Shown here one piece after another: positions 43,648 through 52,500 of a stretch of 64,000 nucleotides of DNA (its first letter is position 1; every line of letters begins with the position of its first letter). The notes beneath the pieces were generated by a model, which worked only from the letters and a program-made list of their open reading frames with translations, made no database searches and had not been told where the DNA came from. This stretch comes from Microglena sp. YARC (Eukaryota > Chlorophyta > Chlorophyceae > Chlamydomonadales > Chlamydomonadaceae). The DNA is taken from positions 13,461,233-13,525,232 of the forward strand of contig CM039462.1 of assembly GCA_022414725.1 (NCBI GenBank). The letters are read 5' to 3'. Both the position numbers and the translations under genes were made by a program.

Positions 43648-45016
43648 CAAAGTACGGTGCCCGTTTGGGCCTTTGGCCACACCTATTTGGGGCTGGTTAC
43701 ATAATGGTTGACACTTGAAGCCCCCCCCTCCCCCCCCCCCCCCCCCCCCCCATTCACACACCACCACCACCAAACCATTATCCGCCCCTCCCCCCTTCCC
43801 TCCCGTTGGCCACACCTGTTTTGGGCTGGGGTTGCAAAACGGTTTTTTTCTGCAGTGCATGCAACTTAAAACATTGACGACGCATATCCCTTGCGATGGT
43901 CTCTCTTGTGCACCCACAAGCACACAAACACCACCGTACTCCCCCCCCCCCCCCCCCAGTTATCTCCACCCCACCCCCGCACACAAACATACTCCCTTAC
44001 TCTTCCTCGACATATTTCCTGACTCCATACCTTCCCCACCCAAGCCATCCACCAGCCCCCACCTCTCCCCACTCATCTCCCCTCCCTCCTACAAGCACCC
44101 ACCAGCACACACATACTCCATATCTGCCTCCCTCCACTTCAGCTGTGGGCTTTGCCATAGCTGAAAGGCAAACGGGACGAAGAGCATCGACTTCCCTGCC
44201 ACCTCAGCTGTGATCGATAGTCGACCCCACTGAAAAAGCTTAACCTGCGCAATCGCAACTGTACATAACTAAAGCTTCTTCTTAGCGAGCATGTATTCAG
44301 TTCGGCCGAAGAACAATCCTGTTCACCGCAACTGCTCCCGAAGTCAACTCGATCTGAGACTTGGAAACATCGCTAGGTTCATCCGTTCAACTTTGCCGCG
44401 TGCTCGCTATAGCACAATGCACAGCGACGACATGTTTATCAATGCAGTGCCGCAGTGGGAAGAAGTTGCAGTCAAGTTGCTGATTTGAGATGTTCGGTCA
44501 AGTTAGGGCGAGAATTCTCAGCGAGATTTTTCATTCGGTCAACTTTGATGCGTACTTGCTAAGGCACAATGCGGAGCGACATGTTTCTCAATGCAGTGGG
44601 AAGAATTTGCAGTCAAGTTAGTGACATGGGATGGATGCGATTCGGACATTTCTGACAGGTCAGCTGACTCACCACGTCACCTCCCGTTGTGCGCAGCGAC
44701 AGGTCTCTTGACGCAAGGGAAAGGTCTTGCAGAGATGCAGGGGTAAAAGGTTGTAGGAAGACGAACTGTAGCGCTACCGAAATCAGGTGGATGAACTTAG
44801 GCGGGAAAAGGAGAAATCGGGCGGGATGCACATCAGGTAGAATACGCAGGAGGCGAAGGTTGCATAAGGCAGAATTCGCAGGAGGCCAATCAGGCAGAAG
44901 TTGAAGCAGGAGGGATTAAAAGCGGGAATTGGCTGAGCGGGAATTGGCTGGGCGGGAAGTCGGTTAAGTCGGTTACGCGATGACACACCACGACGACCAC
45001 GACCACGACCATGATT
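43561..45016 (+). mobile_element. 1.4-kb repeat element bounded by (TA)n, copy 2
   Basis: Shares with copy 1 the start (actagtacggtagcccgtgt, then ggcaggtggccacacc), the poly-C block, a cacttcagctgtgggcttt segment, the gggcgggaagtcggttaa-type segment near the right end, and the terminal cacgaccatgattt. The interior differs (ttcggtcaactttgatgcgt), so the copies belong to related subfamilies. It is followed by (TA)n at 45018-45062. No transposase or RT is seen, so it is probably non-autonomous. Confidence 0.6.
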
Positions 45017-45024
45017 TGTATATA

Positions 45025-45061
<37 letters not shown>

Positions 45062-45062
<1 letters not shown>

Positions 45063-45520
45063 TGTTCAACAAGTCCTTTGTGGGGCACAGTTCGGCAGTA
45101 AAATTAATAACCAGTTGTGTTGCTGTGGGGTGTTGTGGGTGTTGTCATCCTATGACTAAGACATTTACATGCCATACTGTGCCATATGAAGACGGACACT
45201 GTAAACGTACAGGTTGTTATACAACCTACTGTTTTCACCATTTATTAGTTATTATAGAACCTGTCTTGCTTGTGTGAATTGGTGACCTTTTAATAGTTGT
45301 GAAAGTTTTTTCACCCCAGGAGGTGGGTCTCCTTACACGAACCATCGACACCAAGTATTCAGTTTGAATGGCTTGCCCTGGTGTTGGGGCCAATGGCGTG
45401 CTCAAAAAAGTCGCATTTGCTGGCACTATAAATCAGTCAATCTTTCAATGTCTTGGTTGATTAATTCAAATATCACTTCCGAAATCATTTGTTTGCATTG
45501 CTGACGTCTGCCACCTCATT
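45062..45520. other. Unassigned sequence with left arm of an inverted repeat
   Basis: Ordinary-complexity DNA. The segment 45297-45376 (gtgaaagttttttcacccca, ggaggtgggtctcc, gtattcagtttgaatggc) is the reverse-complement partner of 46801-46876, about 1.4 kb away. No gene seen. Confidence 0.5.
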
Positions 45521-45524
45521 ACAT

Positions 45525-46235
45525 AACATTACATTACATTACATTAAATTACATGTTAAAGTCTACTTGACACCGCGAGGGTGTATGAGACTCTGTGCTT
45601 TAAACAAAAAGAAAAAGCACCCACAAAGCAAAAAAAACCATTACATCAGGGGTGTGTCGAGGACAAACAAACCAAACTCCCAACCACCGTTTTGGTGGCG
45701 TAGGTATTAAACCCCCTAGAGCAGGACCCAGATCTCAACCATTTACAGTGGCGGAGGTCAGAAGCTAACAAATGAGAAGTCACAAGAAGAAAAAAGGGGA
45801 TAATAAATTACGGTGCCACTAAGCAGTCCAGGGCTTCCTGTCTTGCTCTTCTACAAGTAGAAAGATAGTCGTCTAGGTTGCTCCAGAAAGTCTTAGTGCC
45901 ATTTCCATTCATAAAGGTTCTGAATGTGGAATCGCAGAATTCCACATTCCATACGGTTAAGTCGGTCTCCTCATGGACATGCCTATAAAATATCTGTAAG
46001 CAGCTTCTGGTAGCGGAGGCGAATATCATTATAAAAAGGGCACTCAAACATATGCATTTCATCCTCAGGTTTTTGGAACCCACACATTTGACAATGTCTC
46101 ATTGAACGACGGATGTGTGCTCTATCCACCACCCTCATTCTTTCTGTGTTCAGCCAACGGGAACCCATTCTAAACTGTGGTATAGAACGAATCTGATCCT
46201 GCTTATGTAAGGCAGATGTAAAGGGAATCAAGCCA
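45525..46235 (-). pseudogene. 3' remnant of a LINE (zf-RVT region), frameshifted
   Basis: On the - strand, 46231-45983 encodes a peptide with FRMGSRWLNTERMRVVDRAH, RRSMRHCQMCG and EMHMFECPFYNDIRLRY: the C-x2-C...H-x3-C finger and C-P-x-Y-x-x-I-R stretch found at the C-terminus of many non-LTR retrotransposon polyproteins. A -1/+1 slip near 46000-46080 moves the rest (VWNVEFCDSTFRTFMNGNG) to another frame, ending at 45808. An untranslated tail follows, ending tcaagtagactttaacatgt then (TGTAA)n at 45525-45550. No reverse transcriptase is present upstream, so it is 5'-truncated. Dead copy. Confidence 0.7.
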
Positions 46236-46239
46236 TTCT

Positions 46240-46510
46240 AATCATTGCTGTTGGCTGCGAACCATTGGGAATTTGGGATTAGAAGTCCTTCGCTTCGAAT
46301 TATTTAAGTTACTGCGGAACACAGCGAGCGGACAAATTGCTGGCTGGGGCCGTGTAATGATGTAACCAAGGTCAACTTCAAGGAAAAGTGGTGTGCTTGT
46401 TATGATGGTGTGTGCCAGTGCGTGGTGGTGTTTTTCATTTGTATCCACTGTCAGTCCTTTTTATAATGAGAGTCTTGGCCTCCTGGGTAGCGTTTTAAGC
46501 CTCTCCTGCC
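46240..46510. other. Unassigned spacer
   Basis: Non-repetitive sequence upstream of the LINE remnant. I see no RT, no splice-supported exon and no RNA gene. Confidence 0.4.
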
Positions 46511-46515
46511 ACGTT

Positions 46516-46572
46516 TGGGCAAGTCCCTTTATCCTATTTGGCCTACCCCTGGACTGTAACAACATACACAAA
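46516..46572 (-). repeat. Dispersed 'TTACAGTCCAGGGG' element, - copy
   Basis: Reads gggcaagtccctttatccta, tttggcctacccctggactg, taac on the + strand, the reverse complement of the core. Only the roughly 55-bp core is present, without the long extension. Confidence 0.8.
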
Positions 46573-46800
46573 CAAAGAGTCCAACAATTAAGTAGCCCTC
46601 CCAACTCCGCATCAAGACCAAGTACTAGAAAACTTCTGGTAGAAGTCCAGTACACATGGGCGGATTCTTTTTTTAAACCAGAAATGATTATTAGAAACTG
46701 AGTAAGGAACTAGGCCCCTATTCAGATGATTAGGCCGGTCCCTTTGCGCTGCGTTTACCACCCCAGAAGTGCGCCTACTATTTTATAGGAGTGGCAACGC

Positions 46801-46880
46801 CATTCGAACTGAATCCTCGGTGTCGCTGGTTTATGTCGGGAGACCCGCCTCCTGGGGTGAAATTCCTTTCACAACCAAAA
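46801..46880. repeat. Right arm of an 80-bp inverted repeat
   Basis: Complementary (with mismatches) to 45297-45376. The pair encloses the LINE remnant and one dispersed element. Confidence 0.6.
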
Positions 46881-46884
46881 AAAA

Positions 46885-47270
46885 CATGCACGGAGATCCA
46901 CTATTGTCTAAGGGCCATAAGTTGAATTGATGACGATGGCACGGTATGCATTACTCAGCTGAGTAACGATCAGCCATATCAGTGGACAGGAACTCAAGTC
47001 AACAGGTATGGCCGTACGGGCTGAGGACCGTGGTTTAAATACCGTACCCACACTCCAGGAGGGCAGGAGGACTATACTGCTGAGAACCAACCACTTACAA
47101 TACCGTACCCACACTCAAGGAGGGCAGGAGGGCTGTACTACTCAGTACACACACTGAAGGAGGGCAGGGGGGCTGTATTACTCAGTACTGACCACTTAAA
47201 TACCATTGATATTAGCTGTTATCCTCATTCCTATGCCTCCTCGCTGTCACACCACAGCCTCAGTGTCGTA
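46885..47270 (+). repeat. Short tandem repeat (ACACTCCAGGAGGGCAGGAGG) and spacer
   Basis: Three to four units of taccgtacccacactcaag and gagggcaggagggctgtact occur between 47038 and 47190. Flanking sequence is unassigned. A tRNA-like look of the 47000-47045 stretch was considered and not supported. Confidence 0.5.
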
Positions 47271-47335
47271 CTATGTATGTTGTTACAGTCCAGGGGTAGC
47301 CAAATAGGCTAAAGGGATTTGCCCAACCATGATAT
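47271..47335 (+). repeat. Dispersed 'TTACAGTCCAGGGG' element
   Basis: Core copy beginning gttgttacagtccaggggta and continuing caaataggctaaagggattt then gcccaaccatgata, short form. Confidence 0.8.
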
Positions 47336-47429
47336 TATTAGCTGTCCACGAGGCCTCCTCGATGTCGCACCACAGCCTAAGTTTCGTACTACCGTGATAC
47401 CCTCCAATATTCCAGCAGAGCCATTCCAT

Positions 47430-47930
47430 CATTTCAGCTGTAGAATTCTAGAGGTAGGAGAGCAAGCTGCCTATCTATCAGTGCATGTTCCAGTGAAGAT
47501 ATAACTTTCCATGTTTCTGTAGAACAAAACAACATGCAGCAAGTCCAAGCAGTCTCTAGACTTGTAGGAGAGCCAGCCGCCTATCTATCAGCCGAGGTTC
47601 CAATTTGGATTGGAATTACAATGTTTCAGTAGAACAACATGCAACAAGTCCAAGTAGTATCTAGACTTGTAGAAGAGCCACTCGTCTATCTATTAGTGGA
47701 TGTTCCAGTTTGGATTGGAATTACAATGTTTCTGTAGAACAAAACAACATGCAACAAGTCCAAGGCGCGTCGCAAGCGAAGCGGGGAAATGGAGCGAGAT
47801 AAGACAGAGATAGGAACCGGAGCGGCTGATGCCAGGGCCATTACGTTAGGGCCAAGTTGATAGTTTTCGCCCCCTATCTATCAGCCGAAGTTCCAATTTG
47901 GATTGGAGTTACCTTGTTTCTGGCGATAAG
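47430..47930 (+). repeat. Exon-like repeat (AYLSAEVPIWIG), 4 copies
   Basis: Units near 47445, 47545, 47650 and 47865 share cttgtaggagagccagccgc, ctatctatcagccgaggttc, caatttggattggaattaca and atgtttctgtagaacaaaac. One frame reads LVGEPAAYLSAEVPIWIGIT then MFQ and stops. The unit could be an amplified exon with the intron tgtttctgtagaacaaaaca, or a non-coding repeat. Between the third and fourth copies lies a fragment (47762-47830) of the dispersed repeat described at 30779 and 40578. No domain recognised. Confidence 0.45.
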
Positions 47931-47934
47931 GAAC

Positions 47935-48300
47935 CCTGACTCATTAAGAGGTCTAGCACGAGGCTGCTCACGAATACAACAGGGACAGGGGCAGAAAAAT
48001 AGTATTTCCAACTCGGCCTACATATCTAGGACGTCTCTTTTTGGGGTCACGGGTTTGATGCCGGCAGGCCCAGCTTTCTGCTCGCACCCTTTTGCTCGCT
48101 GGCAGACGCTCTCGAGGGCAGCAGGCACCATGGCAGCAGCAATGAGAGCGGTGAGCGTGTTTTCCCAATTTTATCCTTTGAAGGACTTCAAAGAGCGGGG
48201 AGAATCAAACAATTATGTTAGCACTGTAGCTCGAACTCAGGGCCTGCGTCAGTAAAACTTGCTCAGTTAATCAGTGCCTTGTCTATTTACCCCCTCCTGA
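47935..48300 (+). other. Unassigned; possible short exon
   Basis: An open stretch from 47857 to 48255 reads through part of the preceding repeat and contains a low-complexity Ala segment (accatggcagcagcaatgag). There is no homology that I can name and no clear splice sites. It may be chance. Confidence 0.25.
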
Positions 48301-48307
48301 TATCTTG

Positions 48308-48365
48308 GCTGGGCAAGTCTCTTCAGCCTATTTGGCTACCCCTGGACTGTAACAACATACATACA
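48308..48365 (-). repeat. Dispersed 'TTACAGTCCAGGGG' element, - copy
   Basis: Reads gggcaagtctcttcagccta, tttggctacccctggactgt, aacaacatacat, the reverse complement of the core. The same aacaacatac tail as the copy at 46516. Confidence 0.8.
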
Positions 48366-48505
48366 ATGGTTGGTGCCAGGCGTGCCACCTTCTCAGACAG
48401 GAATTCCCTTGAGTAAAACTAAAGTGCGTACAACCCATCTTCCTCCACCTTACGTCTCCACCCACTCAAGACTGTCCTAACGTATCCACACCCGGGGAAG
48501 ACACC

Positions 48506-49530
48506 CTAGGCCTGGGCATCTTGCGTGTTGCCCCATGCGATGAAGCTGACCTGCAAGAGGTCCTTGGGGCACTTGCTCCCCCTCCCCCTCTCCCTAGATG
48601 GGACCAAAGCCCCAGCCAGGAGGTCAGCTTGCCTTGGCAACTCCATTGTGGCCTGGACAGGTAACCCTGCCAGCAAGGCTACCCAGGGTCCACTCCCCCC
48701 TGGAGTAATCACAATGCAATCCACCTGCTCCTCACTCACTCTCTGCAAGATTTGAGGCAGCAGGTGGAAGGGCCCATGGATGTAGGCCAACTGCTCCTCC
48801 CTAGGTGCTCCTTCCCTCACCCATGGGTGTTGGAAAGCATCAACCCCTAGGCAGCCTACTCCCAGATAATTGGAAAAGTAGGCACCCTGCACCTTGGTGT
48901 TGGCCCCTGAGGCAAACACATCCAGCGTTGGACTCCTGCCTTGCAGACAGGGGTGCTCTAGCACACTCAGGTACACTCCTTGGTGTAGTGACCAATCCTC
49001 CTTATCTTCTACCTTGGACAGGTCATCAACCACCTGCTGCTCAGGATGATTCCTACGCCTCCATACTACATCTAGCTCTACCCCCAACTTGTCGCACAGC
49101 AACCTAATGTCCTTGACTAAAGGAACAGTGCCTGGCCCTCCTTTCATGCCCATGGCTGTAGCCATTTGATCTGCATACGACCCGCTGCAACTAGTCAAGA
49201 AAGGGGAGTCCGAAGGGCCATCAGGAAATGTGACCATCCTCATCATCATCACAGCTATTTCACAATCTGTCCCATACTAGAACCTCTTCCCAAACAAGTA
49301 CCCTGGATGTTGCTCCTCCATGACCTCTAGTGCTAGCTTCACAACAGCTAGCTCCCTTGCAGTACTGGACCACTTGCCTTCCTGCACAGCCTTCAGCTCC
49401 CCCTTGCTAAAGGGTTGGTTGATGGGTTGGCTCAGCTCACCAGTAGGGGTGTAGGCTGCCAGGGCCTTGTTGGAGGCATCCCCTACTACCTGGACTGTTG
49501 GTGCCTCAGTACCCCGGTTGGCTGCTGTCA
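48506..49530 (-). CDS. DIRS/Ty3-like RNase H and C-terminal retroelement domain
   Basis: On the - strand from about 49530 the peptide has the four RNase H acidic positions: D in QVVGDAS, E in SSTARELAVV, D in YGTDCEIAV and D in QQVVDDLSK, the last preceded by VVWRRRNHPE, the usual W-V-P/R-R-x-N-x-x-A-D-x-L-S-K region. After it come EDWSLHQG, TLDVFASGAN, GVDAFQHPW, AYIHGPFHLLPQIL and CIVITPGGSGPW, the order seen after RNase H in DIRS-type and some Ty3-type retroelements. It ends at a stop at 48506. One TAG at about 49274 interrupts the frame between GKRF and YGTD. There is no reverse transcriptase on its N-terminal side; OPR-like repeats lie there in the same frame. So it is either a captured retroelement fragment or an insertion relic. 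Confidence 0.7.
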
Positions 49531-52500
49531 ACAGATTGCTGGACAGGGCTTCGACGGCAAATTCAGGTAGCTTCAGCTTAGCTACGATCATCCAGGAAGT
49601 AGCACAGTCATCATCCTTAATACCCAAATTGGCTGCTGCCCACAAAGTGTTGGACTAGTTCTGGGCATTGAAGTCTGGCAGCTTCTGCTTAGCAACACTC
49701 AACCAGGCATCATTGAAAGCTTCATCCTCAATACCCAGATTGGCTGCTGCCCACAAAGTATTAGACAGGTCTTGGGCATCGAAGCCGGGCAGCTTCTGAA
49801 CTGCATACTTAATCCAGCCTTCAAGGAATGGCCCATTCAAAGGAATGCCCATTGTTGCTAGTGCCCATACAGTGTTGGACAGTCTCTGGGCATTGAAGTC
49901 TGGCAGCTTCTGAAGTGCATACTTGATCCAGCCTTCAAGGAATGGCCCTTCCAAAGGAATGCCCATTGTTGCTAGCGCCCATACAGTGTTGGACAAATGC
50001 TAAGGTTCGAAGTCAGGCAGCTTCTGAACTGCATACTTGATCCAGCCTTTAAGGAATGGCCCTTCCAAAGGAATGTCCATTGTTGCTAGCGCCCATACAG
50101 TGTTGGACAGGCCCAAGCCATTGAAGTCTGGCAGCTTCTGAATGGCATACTTGCCCCAACCTTCAAGGAATGGCCCTTCCAAAGGAATGCCCATTGTTGC
50201 TAGCGCCCATACAGTGTTGGACAGGCCCTGGCCATTGAAGTCAGGCAGCTTCTGAATGGCATACTTGCCCCAGCCTTCAAGGAATGGCCCTTCCAAAGGA
50301 ATGCCCATTGTTGCTAGCGCCCATACAGTGTTGGACAGGCCCAGGCCATTGAAGTCAGGCAGCTTCTGAAGTGCATACTTGTTCCAGCCTTCAAGGAATG
50401 GCCCTTCCAAAGGAATGCCCATTGTTGCTAGCGCCCATACAGTGTTGGACAGGCCCTAGGCATTGAAGTCTGGCAGCTTCTGAATGGCATACTTGCCCCA
50501 GCCTTTAAGGAATGGCCCTTCCAAAGGAATGCCCATTGTTGCTAGCGCCCATACAGTGTTGGACAGATGCTAAGGTTCGAAGTCGGGCAGCTTCTGAACT
50601 GCATACTTGATCCAGCCTTCAAGGAATGGCCCTTCCAAAGGAATGCCCATTGTTGCTAGCGCCCATACAGTGTTGGACAGGCCCTGGGCATTGAAGTCTG
50701 GCAGCTTCTGAATGGCATACTTGCCCAAGCCTTCAAGGAATGGCCCTTCCAAAGGAATGCCCATTGTTGCTAGCGCCTATACAGTGTTGGACAGGCACTG
50801 CGCATTGAAGTCTGGAAGCTTCTGAATGGCATACTTGCCCCAGCCTTCAAGCAATGGACCTTCCAAAGGAATGTCCATTGTTGCTAGCGCCCATACAGTG
50901 TTGGATAGGCCCTGGGCATTGAAGTGTAGCAGCTTCTGAATTGCATAATTGATCCAGCCTTCAAGGAATGGCCCTTCCAAAGGAATGCCCATTGTTGCTA
51001 GCGCCCATACAGTGTTGGACAGGCCCTGGGCATTAGAGTCTGGCAACTTCTGAATTGCATACTTGACCCAGCCTTCAAGGAATGGCCCTTCCAAAGGAAT
51101 GCCCATTGTTGCTAGCGCCCATACAGTGAAGGACAGGCCCTGGGCATTGAAGTGTGGCAGCTTCTGAAGTGCATACTTGATCCAGCCTTCAAGGAATGGC
51201 CCTTCCAAAGGAATGCCCATTGTTGCTAGCGCCCATACAGTGTTGGACAGCTCCTGGGCATTGAAGTCTGGCAGCTTCTGAATTGCATACTTGATCTAGC
51301 CTTCAAGGAATGGCCCTTCCAAAGGAATGCCCATTGTTGCTAGCGCCCATACAGTGTTGGACAGATGCTAAGGTCCGAAGTCGGGCAGCTTCTGAACTTC
51401 ATACTTGATCCAGCCTTCAAGGAATGGCCTATCCAAAGGAATGCCCATTGTTGCTAGCGCCCATACAGTGTTGGACAGGCCCTGGGCATTGAAGTCTGGC
51501 AACTTCTGAATGGCATACTTGCCCCAGCCTTCAAGGAATGGCCCTTCCAAAGGAATGCCCATTGTTGCTAGCGCCCATACTATGTTGGACAGATGCTGAG
51601 GTTCGAAGTCAGGCAGTTTCTGAACTGCATACTTGATCCAGCCTTCAAGGAATGGCCCTTCCAAAGGAATGCCCATTGTTGCTAGCGCCTATACAGTGTT
51701 GGACAGCTCCTGGGCATTGAAGTCAAGCAGCTTCTGAATGGCATACTTGCCCCAGCCTTCAAGGAATGGCCCTTCCAAAGGAATGCCCATTGTTGCTAGC
51801 GCACATACAGTGTTGGACAGATGCTGAGGTTCGAAGTCAGGCAGCTTCTGAACTGCATACTTGATCCAGCCTTCAAGGAATGGCCCTTCCAAAGGAATGT
51901 CCATTGTTGCTAGCGCCCATACAGTGTTGGACAGCTCCTGGGCATTGAAGTCTGGCTGCTTCTGAATGGCATACTTGCCCCAGCCTTCAAGGAATGGCCC
52001 TTCCAAAGGAATGCCCATTGTTGCTAGCGCCCATATAGTGTTGGACAGGCCCAGGGCATTGAAGTCTGGCAACTCCGGTATTGCATACTTGATCCAGCCT
52101 TCAAGGAATGGCCCTTCCAAAGGAATGCCCATTGTTGCTAGCGCCCATACAGTGTTGGACAGGCCCTGGGCATTGAAGTCTGGCAGCTTCTGAAGTGCAT
52201 ACTTGATCCAGCCTTCAAGGAACGGCCCTTCCAAAGGAATGCCCATTGTTGCTAGCGCCCATACATTGTTGGACAGATGCTGAGGTTCAAAGTCTGGCAG
52301 CTTCTGAATGGCATACTTGCCCGAGCCTTCAAGGAATGGCCCTTCCAAAGGAATGTCCATTGTTGCTAGCGCCCATACAGTGTTGGACAGATGCTGAGGT
52401 TCGAAGTCAGGCAGCTTCTGAACTGCTTACTTGATCCAGCCTTCAAAGAATGGCCCTTCCAAAGGAATGTCCATTGTTGCCAGCGCCCATACAGTGTTGG

